A stretch of 64,000 bases of DNA from CBDFLD01 sp965249005 (GTDB lineage Bacteria > Acidobacteriota > UBA6911): NCBI GenBank assembly GCA_965249005.1, contig CBDFLD010000004.1:59875-123874 (forward strand). The letters are read 5' to 3'. The notes beneath the pieces were generated by a model, which had not been told where the DNA came from, made no database searches, and worked only from the letters and a program-made list of their open reading frames with translations. Positions 1-8,409 of the stretch are shown one piece after another. The position numbers were made by a program, and so were the translations under genes. Every line of letters begins with the position of its first letter. Position 1 is the stretch's first letter.

Positions 1-146
1 ACTCTGCTCGGGTACACGGCCTTGCCTCTAGTGATAGATGATGACACTGCCAAAGTACAAGAGGGCCGCTCCATTGTCAAGTCCAGCCGTCACCAAAACT
101 GGCGACCGGAAAGCCTGCCGTCCCCGTTCCATGGGCTGCGGCCTGG

Positions 147-614
147 TCAACTCGCGCGGGGGGCCATCTTCTTGGTGACCAGTAGGATCAGGCTTCCAAG
201 TCCCCACAGGACAAGCGATAACACGATGGGAACAATGAATATGTGAGCCAGTGCGTGGGTCCAGTTCTTGCCGTCGACGCCTCCGCTAAACTCCGGGAAG
301 CTGTAGACGTTGTCCTGCATCGTGACAATCGCCAGCACCACTGCCAGGCCTATGATCAGTCCAGCCAACACATTCTGCACGAACAAAACCGGCAATATCT
401 GCTTGTAGCTCCCGAAGCCGGAAGTGTGGACTCGAGCGGAATAGACAAAGCATCCGATTAGCAGCAACCCGGTGACGCTTACCCAGCTCACCACCGAATT
501 CGGCACTCCTGCGGCGGCCAGAACCGGCCGTGCGATTCCGACCAGCGCAATCAGGATGAGAAAACCTTTTTGAAATTCGATGTACTGCGAAAGACTCTTC
601 CCAAAAACGGCCAT
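147..614 (-). CDS. Small polytopic membrane protein, unknown function
   Basis: A 155-residue protein with four hydrophobic stretches likely to span the membrane: residues about 15-32, 40-60, 70-95 and 125-150. The start was placed at the ATG at 614 rather than the longer open frame, because AGGAGG lies 6 bases upstream of it and the extra N-terminal residues are not hydrophobic or family-like. The C-terminus is short and basic (TKKMAPRAS). I do not recognise a family and see no catalytic motif. The only neighbour upstream on the same strand is a decayed B12-binding fragment, so no operon context helps. Confidence 0.65.
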   Translation of the reverse strand: MAVFGKSLSQYIEFQKGFLILIALVGIARPVLAAAGVPNSVVSWVSVTGLLLIGCFVYSARVHTSGFGSYKQILPVLFVQNVLAGLIIGLAVVLAIVTMQDNVYSFPEFSGGVDGKNWTHALAHIFIVPIVLSLVLWGLGSLILLVTKKMAPRAS

Positions 615-729
615 GTGTAGCCTCCTGTTCTGTTGTCCTGAATCAGAAAACACAGAGACAAGCCAACACGATCCGCGCACTCGTGGCGGTTGGTGCCCAT
701 TTCAGGACAATGGACTCGCGAAGGCCTAA

Positions 730-963
730 ATATATTCCTTGGATCCCACGAAGACAAACCAAAAACCGATTAATGAGGGCGGTTTCCGGATCGAGGTATC
801 TTCGCAGGTTTTCCAGTTCTAAATTGATCCGTCCCTCGGCGGCGGCGTACACGATGCTCAATGCGACGGCCGCCGCTCCATCCTGTTGGGCCGCTCCGGC
901 AATCTCCTCGGCCGGCAGGTTCGGGCCGACGTATATATTTATCGCGCCATAAGGGCGTCTATA
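730..963 (-). pseudogene. Decayed cobalamin-binding domain fragment (MerR/CarH-type C-terminus)
   Basis: Reading the minus strand from 963 gives an open stretch containing INIYVGPNLPAEEIAGAA and then AVALSIVYAAAEG. This closely resembles the B12-binding domain found at the C-terminus of CarH/LitR-like MerR regulators and related cobalamin-binding proteins (pattern YLGPNLP..EIA...G..AVALS.VY). A stop codon lies at 966-968, just upstream in the same frame, and homology is lost downstream of about position 760, where the frame runs on without family resemblance. No start codon or DNA-binding domain is present. I read it as a remnant; the family call is by pattern only. Confidence 0.45.
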
Positions 964-1019
964 CTACACTGTTGATGTTACGATTGCTGCCATGCTCTGT
1001 TGGGTTCTTTTAGCGAGCA

Positions 1020-2426
1020 ATGAAACATAAGGTACTACTCTACAATCCAAAGGCCGTGTTCTACACGATGCCTCTGGCCCTGCTTGGCATAGGATCGTGC
1101 CTTGAGCGGTCACGTTATGATCTTTGCATCGTGGATGGCCGACTTGAATTGGACCCGGTCTCGAACATTCTGGCAGAGATTGACGACGCACTTTGCCTGG
1201 GCGTGACGGTTCTGACCGGAGCGCCGATCGAGGATGCGCTCAACGTCATTCGAGCCGCAAAAAAGCGGCGTCCCGACCTGCCGGTGATATGCGGCGGCTG
1301 GCATCCGTCCCTTTTTCCAACAGCAATGCTGGACGAACCAAATATCGATATCACGGTGCAAGGCCAGGGAGAGGCGACATTTACCGAGCTGGTAGCCCGA
1401 CTTGCCGACAACGCAGCAATTGACGATGTGAGCGGGCTCAGCTTTCGCGGTGCCGACGGCGAACTGATACAAAATCCACCACGGTCGTTGCTGAATATGG
1501 ATCTATTTCCGCCACCGGACTTCAGCCTTATACCGGTCGAGCAATACTTCAGGCTAAAGGGGCAAAGGCAGCTTGACTACATTACGTCGACGGGGTGCCC
1601 GTTTCGCTGCGCCTTTTGCGCAGACCCGTTCGTCTACGGACGCGGCTGGCAGGCACTCAGCTCATCCCGAGTCGGCGAGGAAATCGAGAAACTCTGGCAC
1701 AACTATAAATTCACGGACTTGAATTTCCAGGATGAGACTTACTTTACCTACAAAAAGCGAGCAGTCGAAATATCGGAAGAGATTCTGAATAGAGACCTTC
1801 GGTTTACCTGGGCGGCGACCATGCGCGCTGACCAGGGCGTGCGGTTGTCCGAAGAGGCATTTCGATTCTGTATCGAGTCTGGACTACGCAGAGTCCTGAT
1901 CGGGGTCGAGACAGGGTCGGCGCGTATGCTCAAGAGGATCGCCAAGGATACGAAGATCGAACAGGTGCTTGAAAGTGCGGAGATGTGCGCCCGCAATAAG
2001 GTTGCCGTCATCTTCTCGTTTATCGTCGGATTCCCGGATGAAAGCGATGACGACGTCATGCAGACCGTTTCACTGATCAAACAACTTCGGTCGATGAGCC
2101 CACAATTCGAAACTCCCATCTTCTATTACAAACCGTATCCAGGTTCGGCGTTAACAGGGGCTTCTGATGTCGAGCTTCCACAAAGCCTCGATGAGTGGTC
2201 TCGTTTTGACTACGTCCAAGGCGAGGCCGGCCCCTGGGTGAGCAAGGAGATCTATCGCTTCATAGAGCGTTTCAAGTTCTATAACCGCCATGCTTGGGGT
2301 CAGTCGAACTTGCGCCGTAAACCATTGCAGCTCGTGTCAAGGTTGAGATGTCACGGAAACTGGTTCGGCATGCCCGTTGAGAAAGCGATAATGCATCGAT
2401 TGCGACCGGAGCAGAAGCTTTCCTAG
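1020..2426 (+). CDS. B12-binding-type radical SAM protein
   Basis: 468 residues. The N-terminal 150 or so residues resemble the Rossmann-like cobalamin-binding domain of B12-dependent radical SAM enzymes (VLLYNPKAVF start, then GGWHPSLFP and VQGQGE segments). The radical SAM core follows with the [4Fe-4S] cluster motif CPFRCAFC, cysteines 193, 197 and 200. Further radical SAM features are DLNFQDETYF and IGVETGSARMLKRI. The C-terminal part ends in a basic tail. Such enzymes use SAM radicals, often with methylcobalamin, for methylations or rearrangements; the substrate cannot be told here. A related but truncated paralogue lies at 31293-32750, at the other end of the polysaccharide locus. The gene looks intact and stands alone on its strand. 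Confidence 0.85.
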   Translation: MKHKVLLYNPKAVFYTMPLALLGIGSCLERSRYDLCIVDGRLELDPVSNILAEIDDALCLGVTVLTGAPIEDALNVIRAAKKRRPDLPVICGGWHPSLFPTAMLDEPNIDITVQGQGEATFTELVARLADNAAIDDVSGLSFRGADGELIQNPPRSLLNMDLFPPPDFSLIPVEQYFRLKGQRQLDYITSTGCPFRCAFCADPFVYGRGWQALSSSRVGEEIEKLWHNYKFTDLNFQDETYFTYKKRAVEISEEILNRDLRFTWAATMRADQGVRLSEEAFRFCIESGLRRVLIGVETGSARMLKRIAKDTKIEQVLESAEMCARNKVAVIFSFIVGFPDESDDDVMQTVSLIKQLRSMSPQFETPIFYYKPYPGSALTGASDVELPQSLDEWSRFDYVQGEAGPWVSKEIYRFIERFKFYNRHAWGQSNLRRKPLQLVSRLRCHGNWFGMPVEKAIMHRLRPEQKLS

Positions 2427-2463
2427 CGTGGCTCAGGAATCACCTGTCTTCGAAGCGACTACC

Positions 2464-3433
2464 CTACCTCCGCTCGGAGTTGCTCGGTTTAGCCTTCTCA
2501 AATAGAGTCTGCGCTTCCCTGAAGACCATCTGAGGTGTATATCGACCTAGACAGTGGACGTCCCCAAATTGGCAAGTCTCCTCCATGCATTCGCCACAAG
2601 GTAAATCTCTAGAACCCAGACATAAGGAGCAATCTCCGAGTGGTGCGGACCAATCGCTTCGGCTGGCACCAAATAGGGCTATCGTGGGGATTCCTGACAC
2701 CCATGCCATGTGCATGAGTCCGGAATCTTCTGAAAGAACCAAATCCACTCTGTTCGGCAAGCCATAGTTTTGCAAAGTCAACGTAATTCTCCAAAGGCCA
2801 GTTCTTGGTCGGCCATCCACCTGCGGGATTAAGCACGATGAGATCGCAGCCTGGTTTCAACCCTGCGTTCGCTAGAATATCGCGTCCCAGGGAGCTCTTT
2901 CTCAAAGTCAACCTTCGGGAAATACCCACCGGCCCCAACCCGAGAGCTTCAATTGCTAGTCTGTTTCGTTCCCCTGCAGAAATGGGTGAAAATCGATCGA
3001 ACTCGCTCCAGCAAGGTGGATGCAAAAGCTTGCGAATCCACTGAGACAGTGGGTTCTGTTGTAAATCAATTACGACATCGTAGCGCAGCGCCAAAAGTCG
3101 CGGAAGCAAAGGAACCGCCATGAGGATCTGTTTTTTGAAACTGCGTCCACCACCAATTGAGAAGACGTTATCAAATAGATCGAGATTTCTCGGAATGCTA
3201 TCTACCTCTTGCCTAGTTAAGAAATCGAATCGCGTCGGTGCCGCCAACCTATCTCTTAAGTTCTGAAGGTAGGGTAACGTGATCACTACATCTCCCATGG
3301 CCTGCAAACGAATGGCCAGAAGCCGTTTTGGGGGCGACTGGACAGGCCAGGGTTTGTAACTGATGCCTTCCAAGGTTGCTCGAGAATCCAATTCCCGGTG
3401 CCTAGTATCGGACTGTGGATTTGCTGGAGGCAT
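2464..3433 (-). pseudogene. Glycosyltransferase family 9 (heptosyltransferase-like), frameshifted with internal deletion
   Basis: Two overlapping frames together make one GT9 protein. The first (3433 down to about 2750) carries the N-terminal domain (RLLAIRLQAMGDVVITLPYL) and the linker strand (IVLNPAGGWPTKNWPLE). The second (to 2464) carries the ADP-sugar-binding C-terminal part (LVLSEDSGLMHMAW and PTIALFGASRSDWSAPLG). Family members have roughly 45-55 residues between WPLENYVDFAKLWL and the EDSG motif. Here only about 10 intervene and the frame changes, so a deletion of about 150 bp plus a frameshift is inferred near 2745-2765. The start at 3433 lies just after the stop codon of the GT4 fragment (3436-3438), consistent with an operon. 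GT9 enzymes add heptose or similar sugars to LPS or polysaccharide. Not functional as sequenced. Confidence 0.75.
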
Positions 3434-3435
3434 TC

Positions 3436-3777
3436 CTAGGTCTCTTCGGGAAACGAAGGTGCTGCTTCTGAAACTTCGCCAATGCATGCGCTATCGTCAA
3501 TCTGATTGTAAAGCTTCCAAAACGCTTCTGTATTTCGGCCTAAGCTGTAGTTGGCTTCGACCTCTTCTCGGGCCGCCAGTCCCATGTCGTTGCGGCGATT
3601 AGGATCTTGAAGCAGAGAGAAAACCGTCTGGGCAAGTGCGCGCGAATCATTTACCGGCACAGTCCGAACGGCGGGTACTAGATCGGGTAGCAGGCCCACC
3701 GCGGTGCCCACGCTCGTTCGGGCACAGGCCGCAGCCTCCAGGACCACCATTTCCTGACCTTCGTGGCGGGAACTTAA
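3436..3777 (-). pseudogene. Glycosyltransferase family 4, C-terminal fragment (cut by IS5-like element)
   Basis: Carries the GT4 nucleotide-sugar-binding half: SSRHEGQEMVVLEAAAC (the family E-x7-E motif region), then VGLLPDLVPAV and the C-terminal helix ending in EEVEANYSLGRNTEAFWKLY. The open frame continues upstream into the IS end (residues before LSSRHEGQ are IS-encoded), which yields a false start near 3927. Joined to the fragment at 5111-5957 with removal of the IS and one target-site copy, the frame reads LADLCVL-SSRHEGQ, giving a continuous 394-residue GT4. Immediately followed by the GT9 gene. Confidence 0.85.
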
Positions 3778-5110
3778 CAGGCTGATGAAAAATCCGGTTT
3801 TGTGCCGAGATTGTTTCCAAACATAAACTTCGGGATCGATTGACTCTATTTTGGCAGGGGATATGAGGGTCTGGATTGGCACGGCGCATGCGTTAGGCCG
3901 CTCATCAAATGCTCGGACGAAGTCCACCCTGCTCCAATCACGGCTTTGCCTCCATCAGGTTTCTCATCCGGACAAGGTTGTAGGCAGCCACTCCGAAAGT
4001 GAACATCCAGCCGACACGGTCCACACCACGATGTCTTGTCTTACGCAACATACCCACAGTTTTCAGCCAACCAAAGATCTCCTCAACCCGCTTGCGTTTT
4101 CTCTGACTAACGGCATATCCGGGATGGCGGGTCGTTCTCTGGTCAATGGCACTGCGGCGGTTTTGGTCATTCTGCGTAACGTGTGGCGTCACGTTGCGCT
4201 GTCGAACCTCCCTGACAAATGCTTTCGTGTCGTAGGCCTTGTCCGCACCTACGGTAATTTGATCTCTGCTAGGCAGATCGTCAAGCATATCCAGCGCAGC
4301 TTCCCGTTCTGCTGTTCCCGTTGCCCGCGTGACCCGCACATTCACCGCAAGACCGTTTCGGTTTTCCATCGTGACATGGCCCAGGTAGCACAACTTCGAC
4401 TGCTGGCCTTTGGCCTTTTTGTACAGACGGGCATCTGGATCCGTCGTCGACTGATGCGTATCATTCGATCTCTTCTCACCCTTGAAATCCACCGTTGGAT
4501 TTCCAGAACCATCCGTCGGCTTGCTGGGACGGCTGCCTTTCTTCTTGAAGCTTTTCTGTCCCGCCCATGCCTCTACCAGGGTCCCATCCACGGTGAAATG
4601 CTCGTCCGACAGGATGCTCTGAGCACGGGCGTGGCAAAGGACGCGTTCAAAGAAGGCTCTGGCGATGTCTCCCTCCAGAAGTCGGTCCCGATTCTTGCTA
4701 AAGACGGTCGCGTCCCAGATCGGATCGTCCATGCTCAAACCAACGAACCAACGGTACAGAAGATTGTAGTCCAACTGCTCCATGAGCATCCGTTCGCTCC
4801 GGACCGAGTACAAGACCTGAAGCAACAAGGCTCGGAGCAACTTCTCCGGGGCCACCGAGGGACGGCCGACTCTTGCGTAAAGACCCTCGAATCGAGGAGA
4901 CAGTTCTTGCAGAATGACATCGACCATGGTCCGAATGGATCTCAGCGGGTGATCGTTCGGCACTCGTTTCTCGGCCGAGATGTAGCTGAACATCCCGTCT
5001 TGCTTTTCGTCCGGTCCGCGCATCGGTTTCTCCTCGAAGGAATCATCAATAAGAGGGTTCATATTGAAGATGCACAAAAACCGATTTAGTTGGAGTTTTT
5101 CAGCATCCTG
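3778..5110 (-). mobile_element. IS5-like insertion sequence, 1333 bp, inside a GT4 gene
   Basis: The ends are imperfect inverted repeats: the left end reads CAGGCTGATGAAAAATCC and the right end in reverse complement CAGGATGCTGAAAAACTCC. They are flanked by TTAA (3774-3777) and TTAG (5111-5114), matching the 4-bp YTAR-type target duplication of the IS5 group with one mismatch. It encodes a single transposase on the minus strand. Removing it restores a glycosyltransferase reading frame exactly, which fixes the boundaries. Confidence 0.88.
3938..5062 (-). CDS. IS5-family DDE transposase
   Basis: About 374 residues from the ATG at 5062 (a TTG at 5077 is possible). The N-terminal part has the InsH-type domain: SAEKRVPNDHPLRSIRT, then GRPSVAPEKLLRALLLQVLY. 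A DDE catalytic domain follows, with DEHFTVDGTLVEAWA, the ITVGADKAYDTKAFV segment carrying a catalytic Asp, and RKRKRVEEIFGWLKT near the C-terminus supplying the Glu. Length and motif order fit the IS5 family, and no frameshift is visible. The element could therefore still be mobile, although its target duplication already differs at one base. Confidence 0.9.
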   Translation of the reverse strand: MNPLIDDSFEEKPMRGPDEKQDGMFSYISAEKRVPNDHPLRSIRTMVDVILQELSPRFEGLYARVGRPSVAPEKLLRALLLQVLYSVRSERMLMEQLDYNLLYRWFVGLSMDDPIWDATVFSKNRDRLLEGDIARAFFERVLCHARAQSILSDEHFTVDGTLVEAWAGQKSFKKKGSRPSKPTDGSGNPTVDFKGEKRSNDTHQSTTDPDARLYKKAKGQQSKLCYLGHVTMENRNGLAVNVRVTRATGTAEREAALDMLDDLPSRDQITVGADKAYDTKAFVREVRQRNVTPHVTQNDQNRRSAIDQRTTRHPGYAVSQRKRKRVEEIFGWLKTVGMLRKTRHRGVDRVGWMFTFGVAAYNLVRMRNLMEAKP

Positions 5111-5957
5111 TTAGAACGCACAGGTCAGCAAGGCGATAGTAAGCCGGCAAGTGGTCATGAGGCACTTGTCCATGAAACGTGACGTTCCCGGTAAGTTTGA
5201 GTGTCACGACGAGTTGGGCAAGGAAAGTTCGCCGGGGCCCATCACCTACAAGGTGCAGATGAGCAGTCGGATCCTGTTTTACTAACTGAGCCATGCTGCG
5301 AAGCAAAGTCACCTGATCCTTCACCGGCACAAGCGATGCCACGTGCAAGAGTCTTTTCTCACCCGCAAGCTCCAAGCGGCAGTCATTCGGCTGAGGAGAA
5401 AAAAGATCCGTGTCTACACCGATGGCGATGGGAAACAGTCTGTTGGGGGCCACGTAAGGGCGAGCCAGTTCCTGCAGGTATGTTGATCCCGCCGTGACAC
5501 ATGTCGCCTGGCGCAAGGCAACCCGGATAAAATGCCGGTTGATGAAACTGAGTTGAGCACCGTACCCGATGTCACTCAATTTCACCAGCTCTCCACCAAA
5601 GAGCGTCACCACCGCCGGGACCCCCAGCAACTGCCCTGCCTTGACAGCAACATAGCCAGGTTCATCAGCCCACACCGCATGAAAGACCTGAAAGGGACAC
5701 CTTCGGTGCTCGGTCATAATCGCCAGCAACGCTTTGGATATAAGCGGTGCCCGCCACACGCCACCTGCAGCACCACCTGCCAGCGGATGGACCATGGCTC
5801 CATGAACCGCATATCGACCCTTTCGATAAGGATAGCGGAGAGGGAAGACATGAACTTCGGCGCGTGTTGTGAGTTGGCGAGCGAGGTTGAGCAGTGCAGG
5901 TATGCACCAATCATCTTCACCTGCGCTAAACCCGGGAAGAATCAGGCCAATTTTCAT
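5111..5957 (-). pseudogene. Glycosyltransferase family 4, N-terminal fragment (cut by IS5-like element)
   Basis: Encodes the acceptor-binding half and the start of the donor-binding half of a retaining GT4 transferase: MKIGLILPGF at the start, FHAVWADEPGYVAVKAGQLL, VVTLFGGELVKLSDIGYG, PIAIGVDTDLF and RLLHVASLVPVKDQVTLL, ending YYRLADLCVL. The next codons (TGC-stop) belong to the IS. The C-terminal half lies at 3436-3777. The rebuilt gene is 1185 nt, an exact multiple of three. Such enzymes transfer one sugar during polysaccharide repeat-unit assembly at the inner membrane. Confidence 0.87.
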
Positions 5958-6139
5958 CTTGAACCAATCACCGCTATCACCTGCAATACTTTGTAGATGG
6001 TACGAGGCTGCAGACTTGAGGATAGCGTCATTTCGTTCGTCGATCCTATAGGCGGCACCAAAGCTCTCTGCTCACTCGGAATGATGGACTCATGGTAGCA
6101 GTTCAATTGCCACACTCCATCCATTTATGAGAAATCTAC

Positions 6140-6145
6140 TATAAT
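6140..6145 (+). promoter_or_regulatory. Possible -10 box (TATAAT) ahead of the O-antigen ligase-like gene
   Basis: A perfect TATAAT lies 10 bases before the ATG at 6155. No good -35 box sits at 16-18 bp spacing; the nearest TTGCCA is 27 bp upstream. If it is used, the transcript would be almost leaderless, in keeping with the lack of a ribosome binding site before 6155. Confidence 0.3.
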
Positions 6146-6154
6146 CTTGCTTCT

Positions 6155-7777
6155 ATGCCAAAAACGAGGTCTCTAGGAAGAAAATCAGCGCTTTCAAACT
6201 TATCCTATCTCGGCCTTTTGGTTGTGATTGTGGCCGCGCCGTTCGAGACACTCAAGCCCATTTTCCGCCCATTAGGTTTGGAGCTGACGAATGTGGAACT
6301 GGTGTTATCGGGAGCGCTACTCGTGTGGTTGGTTGTCGCGGTCATTGGCGGGCCCAGGCTGCGCTTCAAGAGTCCAACAACGTGGCCAGTTTTGCTTCTT
6401 CTTTTCGTGCTGTTTTTGTCCACTTCGATGGGGGTTGCACATCCGGGCGATGCGCTGCGCTTCTGCGGGCGCTTTACGGCGGGAATTTTGGTTTACTTTC
6501 TTGTGTTCAATGAACTCAAGGGCCATCGTCGCCTGTTGGGGGTCTCGGTAGCCGCAGTTTTCGTGGGAACGCTGGTGGCCCTGCTGTGCATTTTAGAGTA
6601 CCTTCGGGTGCCCTGGGGCTCCGAGTGGCTTATCCTTTTCAAAACAGGCCCCGCATACGTCGGTGGACATTTGAGGGCCAGCTCAACCCTCCAGTATCCG
6701 ACCATCGCTTCTATGTATTTGGAGATCATCTTTGGATTTGGTCTGGGGCTACTATTGTATACGCTGGGTCAATCCAGATTTCGGGTGACAGTGCTCGTCT
6801 TTTTCTGCCTGTTGCTCATAGCAGGGGGGATAATGGTCAGCCAAACGCGGGCTGGCCTGCTCATTATGATTCTTCAGCTGACCGGTGTGGGAAGCCTTGG
6901 TTGGTTCAAGGCGGGCTCAAACCGTGGCCTTTGGGTGGTGGTGGCAGTATTGCTGTTCGTCCTAGGGCTCCTTGGACAGATCCTTGTTTACGATCCAACG
7001 TACTGGTTAAGAATGACCACGAGCAATCATGGGGGCTGGTACCGTGCTCAATTCGAAGTCCCCCAATTCCTAAAGTTTACCGCCGGCGAGGCAAAGCAAG
7101 TTGAAGTAACTATTACCAATCGTGGTCGAATCCCGTGGCACACGACCGGTGAGTCCCCCTTCCATGTTTCCTACCACTGGCTCCATCCCGCAGCGAAGGA
7201 AGTGGTAGTCTTTCAAGGCCTCCGCACTCCGTTTCCCTATACGATCCCGCCAGGGGGAAAGATCCGTCTTCAGGCGCGGGTGCTAGCCCCTCCCCGACCT
7301 GGCCGATACCGATTGGCCTGGGATCTGGTTCAGCAAGACATCTGGTTCAGCACGGAAGGACATCTTGCAGCCTACTCAAGAGCTCTGATTGAGGGTCCTC
7401 CCGTCGAGGGCAGCTTTCATTCGATCCCGCTCCCTGAACCCCGCTTTCGGGTGGATCGTTTGACCTTGTGGCGGGCAGCCGGCCGGATGATCTCGTCTAG
7501 CCCGTTTCTGGGTGTCGGGCCCGACCACTTTCGTTTACTCTATGGACAGTACCTCGACCTGGAAAAGTGGGACGACAGAGTGCACTCTAATAATATGTAT
7601 GTAGAATTCTTTGTAGGAACAGGCCTTGTAGGTGGCATACTGTTCCTTTGGCTATGCATTAGCGTCCTGGCGACCTTCAAGCGGATGTGGCGAAAGAGCG
7701 TGGATCGAGATCTTCCATTCTTCCTGGGTGTTACTGATCGCTTAAAACCGCACTTTTCTGAACAAACGCCGAGATAA
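6155..7777 (+). pseudogene. O-antigen ligase/polymerase family (Wzy/WaaL-like), N-terminal part, cut by IS21-like element
   Basis: A polytopic membrane protein with about ten hydrophobic helices. The Wzy_C-type segment holds the polymerase/ligase core (GGIMVSQTRAGLLIMILQL). A large soluble insert of about 150 residues follows (from about residue 290, LRMTTSNHGGWYRAQFEV) and looks like an Ig-like beta domain. Then come the periplasmic-loop signature FLGVGPDHFRLLYGQYL and HSNNMYVEFFVGTGLVGGI. Genuine coding ends at about 7742; the last dozen residues are IS-derived. The final helices are found at 11002-11185. Members of this family polymerise or ligate lipid-linked polysaccharide at the periplasmic face of the inner membrane. 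The Ig-like insert between transmembrane helices is unusual. Confidence 0.82.
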
Positions 7778-7983
7778 CAAGCCTCAACATCATCGGCGCC
7801 GTAGGCGCCTCCTCAAGTTTTTCTCAATAGGTTATGCTGTTTTCGGGTGTGGAAGAGGACCCCGACCGCCATTAACAATCGGGGTCCGTTGGCGGCTCTC
7901 TTTGGAAGAGCTACCAAACCATCAGATGTTCGTAGCCTGCCATGATTTGTGGCCGTTGTCCAGTTCCCACCCCTGGGAATGGG

Positions 7984-8406
7984 ATGACGGTCACCTCCGA
8001 AGTTACCTTTCGTCAAGGGTTTTGCCGAGCTGACGGCTGCGGGGCGCTTTTCTGGATCTGTCGCTGCTGTGACCGTGGACAGCAGTACTGCAGTTGTCGC
8101 TGTCGTAGCAAAGCGCGCCGGAAGCAACGTCGCAAGGCCAATCGCCTGCATCAACAAAGCCCCGAAGGAAGATTGGATCACAGAGACCGTCAGCGAGCGT
8201 ACCGGCGTCGACGAGCCATGGCCCGCGTGACGGATCCAGGTAGCCGAAGCGAGCTTCGTTCTGGCAGGATCGCTGCGCGCGAAGCGCAAGTACAACGTGA
8301 TGAGAAAGTTCAAACACACACCACATCTACGATTTCCGGCCCTATCACCTGCATGGTTTGCGGTCGAGCGGGCCAGCTCATCGATGTGTTTCATGGATGG
8401 AGATGA
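7984..8406 (+). CDS. IS21-associated small Cys-rich (zinc-finger-like) protein
   Basis: About 140 residues from the ATG at 7984 (an in-frame ATG at 7942 is possible). The sequence holds clustered cysteines suggestive of metal binding: CRADGC, CRCCDRGQQYCSCRC and, near the C-terminus, CMVCGRAG. Between them is a strongly basic stretch (KARRKQRRKANRLHQQS, then RQRAYRRRRAM) that could bind nucleic acid. Its stop codon lies 3 bases before istA, which implies translational coupling. Similar short basic Cys-rich proteins with an RYQxS..GR..H..RQ pattern occur beside transposases in other phyla as far as I recall. The function is unknown; a role in IS21 transposition or its control is inference. Confidence 0.6.
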   Translation: MTVTSEVTFRQGFCRADGCGALFWICRCCDRGQQYCSCRCRSKARRKQRRKANRLHQQSPEGRLDHRDRQRAYRRRRAMARVTDPGSRSELRSGRIAAREAQVQRDEKVQTHTTSTISGPITCMVCGRAGQLIDVFHGWR

Positions 8407-8409
8407 AAC

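Noticed and set aside
1..146. Short plus-strand frame at the window start (22-246)
   Set aside because: Overlaps the membrane-protein gene antisense and has no domain or ribosome site; the first 146 bases show no gene.
3851..5089. 412-codon plus-strand frame over the IS5-like element
   Set aside because: Antisense to an intact IS5 transposase; composition not protein-like.
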